DNA of 64,000 bases from Streptococcus porcinus (lineage in GTDB: Bacteria; Bacillota; Bacilli; Lactobacillales; Streptococcaceae): assembly GCF_900475415.1 (NCBI RefSeq), contig NZ_LS483388.1, positions 792,001 through 856,000 of the forward strand. The letters are read 5' to 3'. The position numbers were made by a program, and so were the translations under genes. This document shows, piece by piece, positions 10,647 to 19,507 of this stretch. How positions within the stretch are numbered: position 1 is the stretch's first letter; the number at the start of each line of letters is the position of its first letter. Under the pieces are notes generated by a model, which worked only from the letters and a program-made list of their open reading frames with translations, made no database searches and was not told where the DNA came from.

Positions 10647-10833
10647 TCTTAAATAATCCTTTGATATTGTGAAAGAGATCATTGACACCTTTGGAGCCTT
10701 CAAGCAGGCCTTTTGCTTCTTCAAAATAGCTACCTAGAGCATCTTTGTTTTCAGTAATGAAATCTTTGGCACTGGCCAAATCTTTTTTGGCAATCAATTC
10801 TTTAACTTGGTCAAAAAGTTCTTGTGGCTTCAT
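10642..10833 (-). CDS. Small acidic/amphipathic protein of unknown function (63 residues)
   Basis: I do not recognise this family with confidence. The protein is 63 residues, starts MKPQELFDQVKEL, is rich in Lys, Glu and Leu and looks wholly helical, with no signal peptide or membrane segment. The frame is open further upstream to 10884, but the ATG at 10833 is preceded by AAGAGGT at correct distance, which decides the start. It is a single-gene unit facing the rhamnose/glycosyltransferase operon. The coding pattern and ribosome site make it a real gene. Confidence 0.7.
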   Translation of the reverse strand: MKPQELFDQVKELIAKKDLASAKDFITENKDALGSYFEEAKGLLEGSKGVNDLFHNIKGLFKK

Positions 10834-10906
10834 GTTTCTACCTCTTTTATAATGTTTACAGTATTTAACCATATTGTGGTCCAATAAGCAAAGATTGTGA
10901 GTTTAA

Positions 10907-11917
10907 TTAGGCAAATAAAACACAGACTGCTTCAGGCAGGTAAAAACTCTCGTCCACTAGATTTAGTTGACCAGTTTGTTGATCACGTCTAAAGACGTTC
11001 ACATGGTTGCTATCTTGATACCCTACAAGGAGATAATCCTGATCAGGACTAAGATTGAAATCTCTAGGCGTTTTACCATGACAGGGAACGATATCAAGCA
11101 AACTCAACTGAGCATCTTTTGCAATCTTGAAACAAGCGATTGAATCATGGCCTCGGTTGCTTGCATATAAGAAACGACCATCGGCTGAGATGCGAATAGC
11201 AGCTGTTGCATTAAAGCCATCGTAGCTTTCAGGCAAGGTTCTGATAGTCTGGAGTCGTTCAAAATAACCACAACCGTTGTAAATGAGTACCTCCACAGTT
11301 GAACTCAGTTCACAGAGTAAGTAAGCAATTTTTTCGTTGGGATGGAAAACCAAGTGGCGACTACCTGAGCCAGGGCGGGAGTGGTATTCTGTGATTGGTT
11401 CCAAACGTCCCTTTTGAGAAATAGCATAGCTTCTAATCTTGTCGGCACCCAAGTCGCAAGTCATAAGATAATGGTCTGGGCTTAAGCCAACATAATGAGC
11501 ATGAGAGGTCTTTTGATTAGGGTGGGGGCCAGAACCTTCTAGAGTGACTAAGTCGGCAACTTGTAGGCCGCCATTTTTTTGAATATGATAAACACTGATT
11601 TCCCCTTTATGATAGTTGGCACCATAAACTAGTTGTCTGCGTTCATCAATAGCAATATGACAGAGAGGAGCCCCTTCTGAAACAAGCTGATTAATCAGCT
11701 GACCAGTTGGATTAAAGGCTGCAATACCACCCTTATTTCCATCTTTGACAATACTATAAAGTATCCCTTTTTCGGATAAAGCCAAGTAGGTAGGGGATTG
11801 TGTCTGGATAATATTATCAAGATCTGACAAGCTACCCGTTTTTGGATCAAACTGTGCCTTATAGATGCCTTTAGCTTGGTTTTGAGTATAAGTGCCAAAA
11901 TAAACTTCTGTTTTCAT
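10907..11917 (-). CDS. Lactonase/6-phosphogluconolactonase-like beta-propeller protein
   Basis: A 336-residue protein of the lactonase (YkgB/Pgl, PF10282) family, a seven-bladed propeller. Family landmarks are VYFGTYTQ at the N-terminus, SHAHYVGLSPDHYLMTCDLG, SGSRHLVFHPN and LYASNRGHDSIA in repeated blades. Some members hydrolyse 6-phosphogluconolactone; whether this one does is inference. The ATG at 11917 is chosen over 11935 because GGAGGA sits just upstream of it. It is transcribed away from mutX and toward the small 63-residue gene. Confidence 0.85.
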   Translation of the reverse strand: MKTEVYFGTYTQNQAKGIYKAQFDPKTGSLSDLDNIIQTQSPTYLALSEKGILYSIVKDGNKGGIAAFNPTGQLINQLVSEGAPLCHIAIDERRQLVYGANYHKGEISVYHIQKNGGLQVADLVTLEGSGPHPNQKTSHAHYVGLSPDHYLMTCDLGADKIRSYAISQKGRLEPITEYHSRPGSGSRHLVFHPNEKIAYLLCELSSTVEVLIYNGCGYFERLQTIRTLPESYDGFNATAAIRISADGRFLYASNRGHDSIACFKIAKDAQLSLLDIVPCHGKTPRDFNLSPDQDYLLVGYQDSNHVNVFRRDQQTGQLNLVDESFYLPEAVCVLFA

Positions 11918-11961
11918 TTTTATCCTCCAAGTCATTTAATGATAGCATATTTTATTGATAT

Positions 11962-11970
11962 TGGTATAAT
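11962..11970 (+). promoter_or_regulatory. Extended -10 promoter of the Nudix gene
   Basis: TGGTATAAT lies 28 bases before the ATG at 11998; AAAAGGA serves as ribosome site. Confidence 0.6.
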
Positions 11971-11997
11971 AGTAACAAAGAAAAAAAGGATGTTACA

Positions 11998-12513
11998 ATG
12001 ACTAAATTAGCGACGATATGTTATATTGACGATGGTAAATCACTTTTGTTATTACATCGCAATAAAAAGGAAAATGATGTTCATGAAGGGAAATGGATTT
12101 CTGTTGGTGGAAAGCTTGAGCCTGGTGAAAGCCCAGATCAGTGTGCTATCAGAGAGATCTATGAAGAGACCCATTTAAAGGTTGAGGAGATGGCTTTTAA
12201 AGGCGTGATCACATTTCCTAATTTTACACCTGGTCATGATTGGTATACCTATGTTTTTAAGGTAACTGCTTTTAGTGGACAGCTGATTTCAGACCAAGAG
12301 TCTCGTGAAGGAACCTTAGAATGGGTGCCCTATGATCAAGTTCTATCTAAGCCGACTTGGGAAGGTGACTACGATATTTTTAAATGGATTTTAGAAGATC
12401 GTCCCTTTTTCTCGGCCAAATTTAGATATGGTGATGATTACCAGTTATTAGATAAAGAAGTTCACTTTTATGATCCTTCTTTAAAATTTAATCACAATCG
12501 AGAGGAAAAATAA
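11998..12513 (+). CDS. mutX: Nudix hydrolase, MutX/8-oxo-dGTP diphosphatase type
   Basis: A 171-residue Nudix protein. The full Nudix box G-x5-E-x7-REU-x-EE is present: GGKLEPGESPDQC followed by REIYEET. The streptococcal ortholog MutX is known as a mutator-suppressing 8-oxo-dGTPase that hydrolyses oxidised nucleotide triphosphates. The gene is followed after 4 bases by the AI-2E-type permease, suggesting a shared transcript. Substrate assignment rests on family resemblance, not on residues seen here. Confidence 0.85.
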   Translation: MTKLATICYIDDGKSLLLLHRNKKENDVHEGKWISVGGKLEPGESPDQCAIREIYEETHLKVEEMAFKGVITFPNFTPGHDWYTYVFKVTAFSGQLISDQESREGTLEWVPYDQVLSKPTWEGDYDIFKWILEDRPFFSAKFRYGDDYQLLDKEVHFYDPSLKFNHNREEK

Positions 12514-12517
12514 TTTA

Positions 12518-13702
12518 ATGATAAAAAAAACAGATAACCCAATTGAAAATAGCTGGTTTTATAAGTGGATTTTAAACAATAAAGCAGTAGTGAGCCTTTT
12601 TGTCTTACTCTTGATTTTTGCAATCATCTTTATTTTTACTAAAATCTCATTTTTATTTGTCTCGCTTGGCTCTTTCCTAACCATTTTAATGTTACCATTA
12701 GTGATTTCAACTATTTTGTATTACTTAACCAAGCCTTTGGTTGATGGTATTGAAAACTTAGGACCAAGTCGGACAACGTCAATCATTATTGTCTTTACTC
12801 TAATCCTATGCCTACTTATCTGGGCTTTTGCAAGTTTAATTCCAATGATTGGTAACCAGATCACAACCTTTATTGCTGACCTTCCTAAATATATCGGTAC
12901 AGTTAATAAAGAGACCAATAAACTTTTGGAAAATGACTGGTTAGTTAGCTATCGTACCGAGTTGCAAGACATGGTAACTAATATTAGTAAAAAAGCTATT
13001 GACTACGCTGAGACTTTCTCAAAAAATGCTTTTGAGTGGGCGGGGTCGTTTGCTAGTGCTATCGCAAGAATTACCGTTTCAATTATCATTTCCCCCTTTA
13101 TTATTTTCTATTTCTTAAGAGACAGTGGCAAAATGAAAGATGGTTTAGTGAATGTTTTGCCAACTAAACTAAGAGTTCCTATTTCACGTGTTCTTGGAGA
13201 TATCAATAAACAATTAGCAGGTTATGTTCAGGGCCAAGTAACAGTTGCCATAATTGTTGGTTTTATGTTTGCTATTATGTTTAGTCTTGTTGGATTGAAA
13301 TATTCCATTACCTTTGCCATTGTTGCTGGAATTCTAAATATGGTACCTTATTTAGGTAGCTTTCTAGCTATGGTGCCTGTTGTTATCATGGCTTTAGTTC
13401 AAGGTCCGCTGATGTTGGTAAAAGTACTTTTAATCTTTACGATTGAACAAACCATTGAAGGACGCTTTGTAACCCCACTAGTTTTGGGTAATAAGTTGAG
13501 CATTCACCCAATTACTATTATGTTCTTGCTCTTGACCTCAGGAGCTATGTTTGGAGTTTGGGGCGTCTTCTTGATTATTCCAATTTATGCTTCGCTAAAA
13601 GTTATCGTTAAAGAACTTTTTGATTGGTATAAGTCAGTAAGTAATCTTTACATAGATAACAAGATTATTGTTGAGGAGAAAGACGAACGTGTTAAACAGT
13701 GA
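12518..13702 (+). CDS. AI-2E (PerM/YueF) family membrane transporter
   Basis: A 394-residue membrane protein with a cluster of two to three N-terminal helices, a hydrophilic helical insertion (about residues 125-185) and about five C-terminal helices. The family-typical segment VPYLGSFLAMVPV and the IEQTIEGRFVTPLVLG motif are both present. Members export autoinducer-2 or act as sodium/proton antiporters; the role in this organism is unknown. The reading frame overlaps the start region of the TPR gene that follows. Confidence 0.85.
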   Translation: MIKKTDNPIENSWFYKWILNNKAVVSLFVLLLIFAIIFIFTKISFLFVSLGSFLTILMLPLVISTILYYLTKPLVDGIENLGPSRTTSIIIVFTLILCLLIWAFASLIPMIGNQITTFIADLPKYIGTVNKETNKLLENDWLVSYRTELQDMVTNISKKAIDYAETFSKNAFEWAGSFASAIARITVSIIISPFIIFYFLRDSGKMKDGLVNVLPTKLRVPISRVLGDINKQLAGYVQGQVTVAIIVGFMFAIMFSLVGLKYSITFAIVAGILNMVPYLGSFLAMVPVVIMALVQGPLMLVKVLLIFTIEQTIEGRFVTPLVLGNKLSIHPITIMFLLLTSGAMFGVWGVFLIIPIYASLKVIVKELFDWYKSVSNLYIDNKIIVEEKDERVKQ

Positions 13703-14921
13703 GAAAATGATTGCTTCAATTGAGCAACAGGACTTGGAGCATGCGGAGAAATATTTTAAGAAAGCTTTAGCAAGTGATGATGATGACAGTTTATTGGCCT
13801 TAGGCGCTTACTTGGAAAGTATCGGCTTTCTACCACATGCCAAAAAACTTTATCAGCAACTTGAAGACAAGTACCCTGAGGTGAACTTAAATCTGGCACA
13901 AATTGTCGCAGAAGACAACGATATTGAAGGAGCTTTCTTATATTTGGATAGGATCTCACCTGAAAGTCCAGATTATCTTCATGCTCTACTGATTATGGCT
14001 GATTTATATGATATGGAAGGTTTAACAGATGTTGCCCATGAAAAGCTCCTAGAAGCTCAAGCTTTAAGTGATGATCCTCTGATAAGTTTTGGCTTAGCGG
14101 AATTGGAATTAGACTTGGGTCAATTTCAAACAGCTATTAACCACTATGCACTTTTAGACAATCGAGAAATTTTAGAAAGTACGGGTGTCTCAACTTACCA
14201 ACGAATTGGAAGAGCCTATGCTGGACTTGGTAAATTTGAGGCGGCTATTGAATTTTTAGAGAAAGCTGTTCAAATAGCCTATGATGACGAAACAGTCTAT
14301 GAACTAGCAACTATCCTCTATGACCAAGATGACTATCAAAAGGCTAATTTATACTTTAAACAGCTGGAAACTATGAATCCAGATTTTGAGGGCTATGAAT
14401 ATGGCTATGCTCAAAGTCTACATAAGGAACATAAAACAGTAGAAGCATTGAGATTAGTGCAACAAGCACTCCGAAAAAATGCCTTTGATAGCCAACTATT
14501 GCTATTAGCATCACAATTAGCCTTTGAAACGCATGACCATCAGTTAGCAGAAGAGTATTTGTTGGAAGCTAAAACAATCACGGATAATCCAGAAGAAGTG
14601 ATTATGCGCTTATCGACACTCTACTTAGATAGTGAGCGTTATCAAGATGTGGTTGCTCTAGGCATAGAGGATACGGATAATATCTTAACCAAATGGAATC
14701 TAGCTAAAGCCTATCAAGCTCTTGATCAAGAAGAAAAAGCACTAAATCTCTATCAAGAGTTAGCAGATGACCTCAAAGATAATCCGGAATTTTTACTAGA
14801 TTATGCTTATATATTACGTGACTTTGCTCTATTAGAAAAAGCTAAAGCTGTTAGCCAATCTTATTTAACTTTGGTTCCAGATGATATCAATATGCAACAA
14901 TTTTTAGAAGAATTACTCTAA
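13689..14921 (+). CDS. Tetratricopeptide repeat protein
   Basis: A 410-residue soluble protein made of about ten TPR-like helical pairs, with repeats such as LEHAEKYFKKAL, RIGRAYAGLGKFEAAIEFLEKAVQ and AKAYQALDQEEKALNLYQEL. No signal peptide or membrane segment is seen, so it is probably a cytoplasmic scaffold. I place the start at GTG 13689: TTGAGGAGAAAG ends about 7 bases upstream, whereas the open frame back to TTG 13668 would put the ribosome site inside the gene. It overlaps the upstream permease by 14 bases. The function is not known. Confidence 0.8.
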   Translation: MLNSEKMIASIEQQDLEHAEKYFKKALASDDDDSLLALGAYLESIGFLPHAKKLYQQLEDKYPEVNLNLAQIVAEDNDIEGAFLYLDRISPESPDYLHALLIMADLYDMEGLTDVAHEKLLEAQALSDDPLISFGLAELELDLGQFQTAINHYALLDNREILESTGVSTYQRIGRAYAGLGKFEAAIEFLEKAVQIAYDDETVYELATILYDQDDYQKANLYFKQLETMNPDFEGYEYGYAQSLHKEHKTVEALRLVQQALRKNAFDSQLLLLASQLAFETHDHQLAEEYLLEAKTITDNPEEVIMRLSTLYLDSERYQDVVALGIEDTDNILTKWNLAKAYQALDQEEKALNLYQELADDLKDNPEFLLDYAYILRDFALLEKAKAVSQSYLTLVPDDINMQQFLEELL

Positions 14922-14943
14922 GAGAATTAATTATTTTCAGAAA

Positions 14944-14958
14944 ATGTGAAAATCACAT
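14944..14958. promoter_or_regulatory. 15-base palindrome upstream of alsS, possible operator
   Basis: ATGTGA-AAA-TCACAT is a perfect palindrome with a 3-base centre, about 30 bases upstream of the likely -10 (TGCTATAAT near 14990). The half-sites resemble Rex or CRP/FNR half-sites, but the spacing is shorter than in those families, so the regulator is unassigned. Confidence 0.4.
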
Positions 14959-15029
14959 GTTAATTTTAAGACCTTTACATGATCAAGTGCTATAATGGCT
15001 TTATATTGTGAAATAGAGGAGTGATAATT

Positions 15030-16706
15030 ATGGCAGATATAAAAGAAAATTATGGGGCTGATTTAGTTGTTGACAGCCTCATTAATCATGACGTCCAGTA
15101 TGTATTTGGTATTCCTGGTGCAAAGATTGACCGTATTTTCGATACTCTAGAAGATAAAGGCCCCCAATTAATAGTGTCACGGCATGAGCAGAATGCCACC
15201 TTTATGGCCCAAGCTATTGGTAGGATTACTGGAAAACCAGGGGTGGTCATTGCAACGAGTGGACCAGGTATTTCCAACCTAGCAACTGGTTTAGTCACTG
15301 CGACCTCAGAAGGTGATCCTGTGCTAGCAATTGGTGGTCAAGTTAAACGTAGTGATCTCCTGAAGAGATCTCATCAATCCATGAACAATGTGGCGCTGCT
15401 AGAACCCATCACAAAATACTCTGCAGAAGTTCATGATGCTAATACTTTATCAGAAACCATTGCTAATGCCTATCGTAAGGCCAAATCAGGAAAACCAGGC
15501 GCTAGCTTTATTTCTATTCCTCAAGATGTGACAGATAGCCCTGTTAAAGTTAAAGCCATCAAGCCTTTAACAGCTCCAAAACTAGGTTCTGCTTCAGTGG
15601 AAGACATTAATTACCTAGCGCAAGCCATCCGTAATGCTGTTTTACCAGTTCTACTTTTAGGAAATGGAGCCTCAGACGAGAAAGTAACAGCTTCTATCCG
15701 TCGTCTCTTAGATTCTGTTAAATTACCAGTTGTGGAAACTTTTCAAGGGGCAGGAATCGTCTCACGAGAGCTTGAAGAAGAAACCTTCTTTGGTCGTGTG
15801 GGCCTATTCCGAAATCAACCTGGCGACATGCTTTTGAAGAAGTCGGATTTGGTTATTGCTGTGGGTTATGACCCGATTGAATATGAAGCCCGTAACTGGA
15901 ATGCTGAAATTTCGGCGCGTGTGATTGTCATCGATGTCCTTCAAGCAGAGATTGATACTTATTTCCAACCAGAACGTGAGTTGATTGGTGATATTGCCGA
16001 GACTATGGATCTTCTATTACCAGCTGTCAATGGTTATGCTCTGCCCCAAGGTTCTGTTGAATACTTGCAAAATCTTAAGAAAAATTTAGATGGTGATCTT
16101 AAGTTTGATCGTCGGTCTAAAGAGGGCTTAATCCACCCACTTGATGTTATGGATATCTTACAAGAACAAATCAACGATGAGATGACTGTCACTGTTGACG
16201 TCGGTAGTCATTATATTTGGATGGCTCGCTACTTCAAGTCTTATGAAGCTCGCCATTTACTTTTTTCAAATGGGATGCAAACCTTAGGTGTAGCCCTTCC
16301 ATGGGCTATCGCAGCAGCATTGGTACGCCCTAATAAAACGGTTATTTCAGTATCAGGAGATGGTGGTTTTCTCTTCTCAGCCCAAGAGTTAGAAGTAGCA
16401 GTGCGTTTGAAATTACCAATTGTACACATTATTTGGAATGATGGTCGTTACAATATGGTAGAATTCCAAGAAGAGATGAAATACGGTCGCTCAGCAGGTG
16501 TTCAACTAGGTAATGTCGATTTTGTCAAATATGCAGAAGCTTTTGGTGCCAAGGGCTACCGAGTTGATAGCAAGCAAGAATTCAATGAAAGATTAGCGCA
16601 AGCCATCAAAGAATCAGAACATGGCCCAGTGCTTATAGATATCCCAATTGATTATAAGGATAATGGTCGCTTAGGCGAAACTATCTTACCAGATGAGTTT
16701 TACTAA
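15030..16706 (+). CDS. alsS: Catabolic acetolactate synthase
   Basis: A 558-residue thiamine-diphosphate enzyme that condenses two pyruvates to 2-acetolactate. The N-terminal [12 protein letters not shown] and [12 protein letters not shown] carry the catalytic Glu of the TPP fold; the C-terminal [15 protein letters not shown] and [12 protein letters not shown] form the TPP/metal site. It is of the FAD-independent catabolic AlsS type, since it is paired with alsD and no small regulatory subunit gene is nearby. The ATG at 15030 follows AGAGGAG; the in-frame GTG at 15021 lies within that ribosome site. The operon diverts pyruvate to acetoin and limits acidification. Confidence 0.94.
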   Translation: MADIKENYGADLVVDSLINHDVQYVFGIPGAKIDRIFDTLEDKGPQLIVSRHEQNATFMAQAIGRITGKPGVVIATSGPGISNLATGLVTATSEGDPVLAIGGQVKRSDLLKRSHQSMNNVALLEPITKYSAEVHDANTLSETIANAYRKAKSGKPGASFISIPQDVTDSPVKVKAIKPLTAPKLGSASVEDINYLAQAIRNAVLPVLLLGNGASDEKVTASIRRLLDSVKLPVVETFQGAGIVSRELEEETFFGRVGLFRNQPGDMLLKKSDLVIAVGYDPIEYEARNWNAEISARVIVIDVLQAEIDTYFQPERELIGDIAETMDLLLPAVNGYALPQGSVEYLQNLKKNLDGDLKFDRRSKEGLIHPLDVMDILQEQINDEMTVTVDVGSHYIWMARYFKSYEARHLLFSNGMQTLGVALPWAIAAALVRPNKTVISVSGDGGFLFSAQELEVAVRLKLPIVHIIWNDGRYNMVEFQEEMKYGRSAGVQLGNVDFVKYAEAFGAKGYRVDSKQEFNERLAQAIKESEHGPVLIDIPIDYKDNGRLGETILPDEFY

Positions 16707-16718
16707 GAAGGTGATTTT

Positions 16719-17435
16719 ATGACACAAACAATACTTTTTCAACACAATAGTTTAGCAGCGCTGATGGCGGGCCTCTATCAAGGTACTATGCCCTTGAAAC
16801 AGTTACTCGAACATGGGGATCTTGGGATTGGAACATTAGATCAGATTGATGGAGAATTGATTATTCTAGATGGCAAAGCCTATCAAGCCATAGGAACTGG
16901 TGCTAAGGCAGAGGTTGTGGCGCTAGAGGGACAAGAAACAGTGCCCTATGCAGCAGTAGTCAAACACCAGCCAGTGCAAAACTTTTCTATTGACCAAGTC
17001 TTATCCGCTACTGCTTTGAAAGAAAAATTGGAAGCTCAATTTATCAGTCGCAATTTATTTCACTCACTCAAAATTAAAGGGCACTTTAAAGACATGCATG
17101 TTCGAATGATTCCCAAATCACCTTTGGGTAAATCTTTTGCTGAAATTGCTCAATCACAGCCAGAGTTTACAAAAGAAGATGTTTACGGAACCTTACTCGG
17201 TTTTTGGACGCCGGAACTCTTTCATGGCCTTAGTGTTGCTGGCTATCATTTGCATTTCTTATCTGACGATAAACAGTTCGGTGGTCACGTCTTAGATTTT
17301 CAAATAGTCAATGGTCAAGCTGAAATTGGCCAAATTGCTGGCTTATTACAGGATTTTCCTGCTAATAACCAAGCTTTTAGAGACGCTAACTTTGATATTG
17401 AACAATTAAGAAAAGATATCGATCAATCAGAATAA
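16719..17435 (+). CDS. alsD: Alpha-acetolactate decarboxylase
   Basis: A 238-residue enzyme that decarboxylates 2-acetolactate to acetoin. The zinc-binding region is visible in HLHFLSDDKQFGGHVLDF (two His) and the preceding VDGELI-like strand LDQIDGELIILDG. Length is typical for AlsD/BudA. It is 12 bases downstream of alsS with an AAGGTGA ribosome site, clearly the same operon, and ends at a long hairpin terminator shared with rqcH. Confidence 0.94.
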   Translation: MTQTILFQHNSLAALMAGLYQGTMPLKQLLEHGDLGIGTLDQIDGELIILDGKAYQAIGTGAKAEVVALEGQETVPYAAVVKHQPVQNFSIDQVLSATALKEKLEAQFISRNLFHSLKIKGHFKDMHVRMIPKSPLGKSFAEIAQSQPEFTKEDVYGTLLGFWTPELFHGLSVAGYHLHFLSDDKQFGGHVLDFQIVNGQAEIGQIAGLLQDFPANNQAFRDANFDIEQLRKDIDQSE

Positions 17436-17515
17436 AAAAGACTGAGTCTAATGTGATCCTTATAAGGTAGCTAGTCAAGCTAGTAACTTGTAAGGAGCAT
17501 TAGGCTCAGTTTTTA
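17434..17515. terminator. Long nested hairpin terminator between alsD and rqcH
   Basis: The outer stem ACTGAGTCTAATG pairs with CATTAGGCTCAGT; an inner stem (CCTTATAAG with CTTGTAAGG) and a central CTAG-TCAAG-CTAG extend it. A-tracts on the left and T-tracts on the right let it work in both directions. The right end abuts the rqcH stop codon. Confidence 0.8.
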
Positions 17516-19168
17516 TGTGATTTTCATGGCTTCAATCTTGTCCTTTTCAGGGGTAACTCGCAAAGTCCTCTGACCTGTATAAGTCACAAAACCAGGTTTG
17601 GCGCCACTTGGTTTATGTAATTTTTTGGCTTCAATCATATCTACTTGAACGAGATTAGATAGTCGCCCTTTGGAGAAGTAGGCTGCTAACTCAGCAGCAT
17701 CTGTTTTGACTTGATCACTTGGGTCAAGATTATCTTTAATAATAACATGACTTCCTGGAATATCCTTGGCGTGGAACCACAGTTCTCCTTTTTTAGCCAT
17801 TTTGAAGGACAATTCCTCATTTTGCAAATTATTGCGACCAACTAATATAATGGTTTGCCCGTCACTAGCTAGGTATTGTTCTGGTTTCTTGCGCTTGTGC
17901 CGCTTATCAGTGGAGCGACGCTTCATGAAACCTGCTTCAATTAATTCTTCTCGAATGTCTTCAATCTCATCACGATTAGCCTGTGAAAGATTGTAGTCAA
18001 CGCTTTCAAAGTAGGCAATGCTCTGCTTTGTTTCAGAAATGAGACCTGATAAATGCTTAACGGCTTCTTTTAGTTTTTGGTATTTCTTGAAATAACGTTG
18101 TGCATTTTGGTTAGGGGTCAGACTCAAATCCAATGCGATATCAATATCTTGTCCTGTATAGTAGTTTTCAAGTCTAACAGAACTTTTGTTGTTGGGAACT
18201 TGACTTAAATAAGTTGTTAAGAGTTCCCCTTTTTGGCGAAAATCTTCTGCATTCTCTGTGGCAGCAAGTTCGGCTTCTTGTTTAGCTAGTTTTTTGATGT
18301 TCTTGTCTAATTCGTTTTGGACACGATGAATCAAATCGCTAGCCTGCTGGCTAACGCGGTCGCGTTCGGCCTTATCTAGGTAATAATGGTCTAGCAGGCT
18401 AGATAAATCTTCAAAGTAAGTATGACTATCTGAAAAACTTATAGCTGCGAACGATTTTGCTGTTAAGCTAGGACGCGTTTTCTCTGTGAAGAATTGTCGG
18501 AAAGCCTTAAGTTTTTGGTCACTATCAACTTGCCTTGCCAATTCTTGGGCACTGTCGCGACCAAGTCCTTGAAAGAGTTCTTGCAGGTTTTTGGCATCGA
18601 GCCTCTGTGTTTGTAAAATTTCAAAGAGTTTTTCATCAGAAATCTTATAGGGATTGTAGCCTCGGCTTTTAGGAGGTTCTCGGTAAGCAGAACCCGGTAA
18701 AATGGTCCGGTAAGAATTTTGCGAGAAGCCAACGTGTTTGATAGACTCGATAATTTTATCTTGATTGCGATCAATTAAAATAATATTACTGTGTTTGCCC
18801 ATGATTTCGATAACCAGAGTTGTCTTGACAGCATCTCCAATTTCGTTTTTATTAGAGACACCTATTTCAATAATCCGGTCGTTTTCAATTTGTTTAAAGG
18901 ACTCAATCACCGCCCCTTGCAAGTATTTTCGCATCATCATAGTAAAAGTGTTTGGAACAGCTGGATTTAGAAACTCACTATGGGTGATTTGAATGCGCCC
19001 AAAAACAGGATGAGCTGATAGTAGTAATTTAAAATTTTGTCGATGATTACGTATAGATAATACTAATTCTCTTTCGTAAGGCTGATTCACTTTTTGGATT
19101 CTACCAAAAAGCAGTTTTTCAGAAAGTTCTTTACTTAAGTGATGTAAGAAAAAGCCGTCAAATGACAT
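17513..19168 (-). CDS. rqcH: Rqc2-type ribosome quality control factor / fibronectin-binding protein (NFACT)
   Basis: A 551-residue NFACT protein. It has the N-terminal NFACT-N domain (MSFDGFFLHHL onward, with GRIQKVNQP), a central coiled coil (about 275-400) and a C-terminal NFACT-R domain containing WFHAKDIPGSHVII. In Firmicutes RqcH binds stalled 50S subunits and directs alanine tailing; the streptococcal ortholog was first described as fibronectin-binding protein FBP54. The start at 19168 is chosen over 19201 because GGGGAG lies just before it. An extended -10 (TGGTATAAT) on the minus strand ends at 19200. Confidence 0.92.
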   Translation of the reverse strand: MSFDGFFLHHLSKELSEKLLFGRIQKVNQPYERELVLSIRNHRQNFKLLLSAHPVFGRIQITHSEFLNPAVPNTFTMMMRKYLQGAVIESFKQIENDRIIEIGVSNKNEIGDAVKTTLVIEIMGKHSNIILIDRNQDKIIESIKHVGFSQNSYRTILPGSAYREPPKSRGYNPYKISDEKLFEILQTQRLDAKNLQELFQGLGRDSAQELARQVDSDQKLKAFRQFFTEKTRPSLTAKSFAAISFSDSHTYFEDLSSLLDHYYLDKAERDRVSQQASDLIHRVQNELDKNIKKLAKQEAELAATENAEDFRQKGELLTTYLSQVPNNKSSVRLENYYTGQDIDIALDLSLTPNQNAQRYFKKYQKLKEAVKHLSGLISETKQSIAYFESVDYNLSQANRDEIEDIREELIEAGFMKRRSTDKRHKRKKPEQYLASDGQTIILVGRNNLQNEELSFKMAKKGELWFHAKDIPGSHVIIKDNLDPSDQVKTDAAELAAYFSKGRLSNLVQVDMIEAKKLHKPSGAKPGFVTYTGQRTLRVTPEKDKIEAMKIT

Positions 19169-19247
19169 GTTTTCTCCCCTTCCGTCTTCTAATCTCTCCA
19201 TTATACCATATCAGAAAGTCCGCAGAAAAAGAATTGACTATTTTACC

Positions 19248-19275
19248 TTGCAATTTTTTGAATTTAAGCTATAAT
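19248..19275 (+). promoter_or_regulatory. Promoter of the trp leader/transporter unit
   Basis: TTGCAA (19248-19253) and TATAAT (19270-19275) are separated by 16 bases. Transcription would begin near 19282, placing the leader peptide ATG about 20 bases into the RNA. Confidence 0.6.
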
Positions 19276-19301
19276 GATAAAAAAGCGAGAAAGGAAAATC
19301 C

Positions 19302-19352
19302 ATGATGAACAACCATATCCTTATGACAAAATGGCAAAGCTGGCATAGATAA
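19302..19352 (+). CDS. Trp-codon leader peptide (16 residues)
   Basis: A short ORF, MMNNHILMTKWQSWHR, begins ATGATG after the ribosome site GAAAGGA. It has two Trp codons, residues 11 and 14, close to the stop. Downstream of it are a long stem-loop and an intrinsic terminator before a predicted tryptophan ABC transporter. This is the arrangement of ribosome-mediated attenuation: stalling at Trp codons when charged tRNA-Trp is low would change RNA folding. Translation of the peptide is inferred from its ribosome site and codon content, not shown. Confidence 0.75.
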   Translation: MMNNHILMTKWQSWHR

Positions 19353-19470
19353 AGTTGTGTTTATGGATTTGGCATAGATACGACTTTTAGAGCACTTCTA
19401 AAAAGCTATCTATGCGCTGATAACAAAATTACTGAGGCGCTAGTAAGATAATTTACTGAGTGCTTTTTCT
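19343..19470 (+). promoter_or_regulatory. Attenuator-like RNA structure before trpX
   Basis: GCATAGATA occurs twice (19343-19351, inside the leader peptide end, and 19372-19380). Both copies can pair with TATCTATGC at 19407-19415; the second copy forms an extended stem that also uses CTTTTAGA with TCTAAAAG. A second pairing of GCGC at 19414-19417 with GCGC at 19437-19440 would block the terminator. The terminator itself is GCGCT (19437-19441) with AGTGC (19459-19463) plus GTAA/TTAC, followed by TTTTTCTTTT. The competing pairings are seen; the switching order is inferred. Confidence 0.65.
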
Positions 19471-19507
19471 TTTGGCAAAATGGTGTAAAAGAAGTAGGAG
19501 ACAGAAG

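Noticed and set aside
19234-19239. TTGACT as -35 of the trp leader promoter
   Set aside because: It is 30 bases from the TATAAT; TTGCAA at 19248 has proper spacing.
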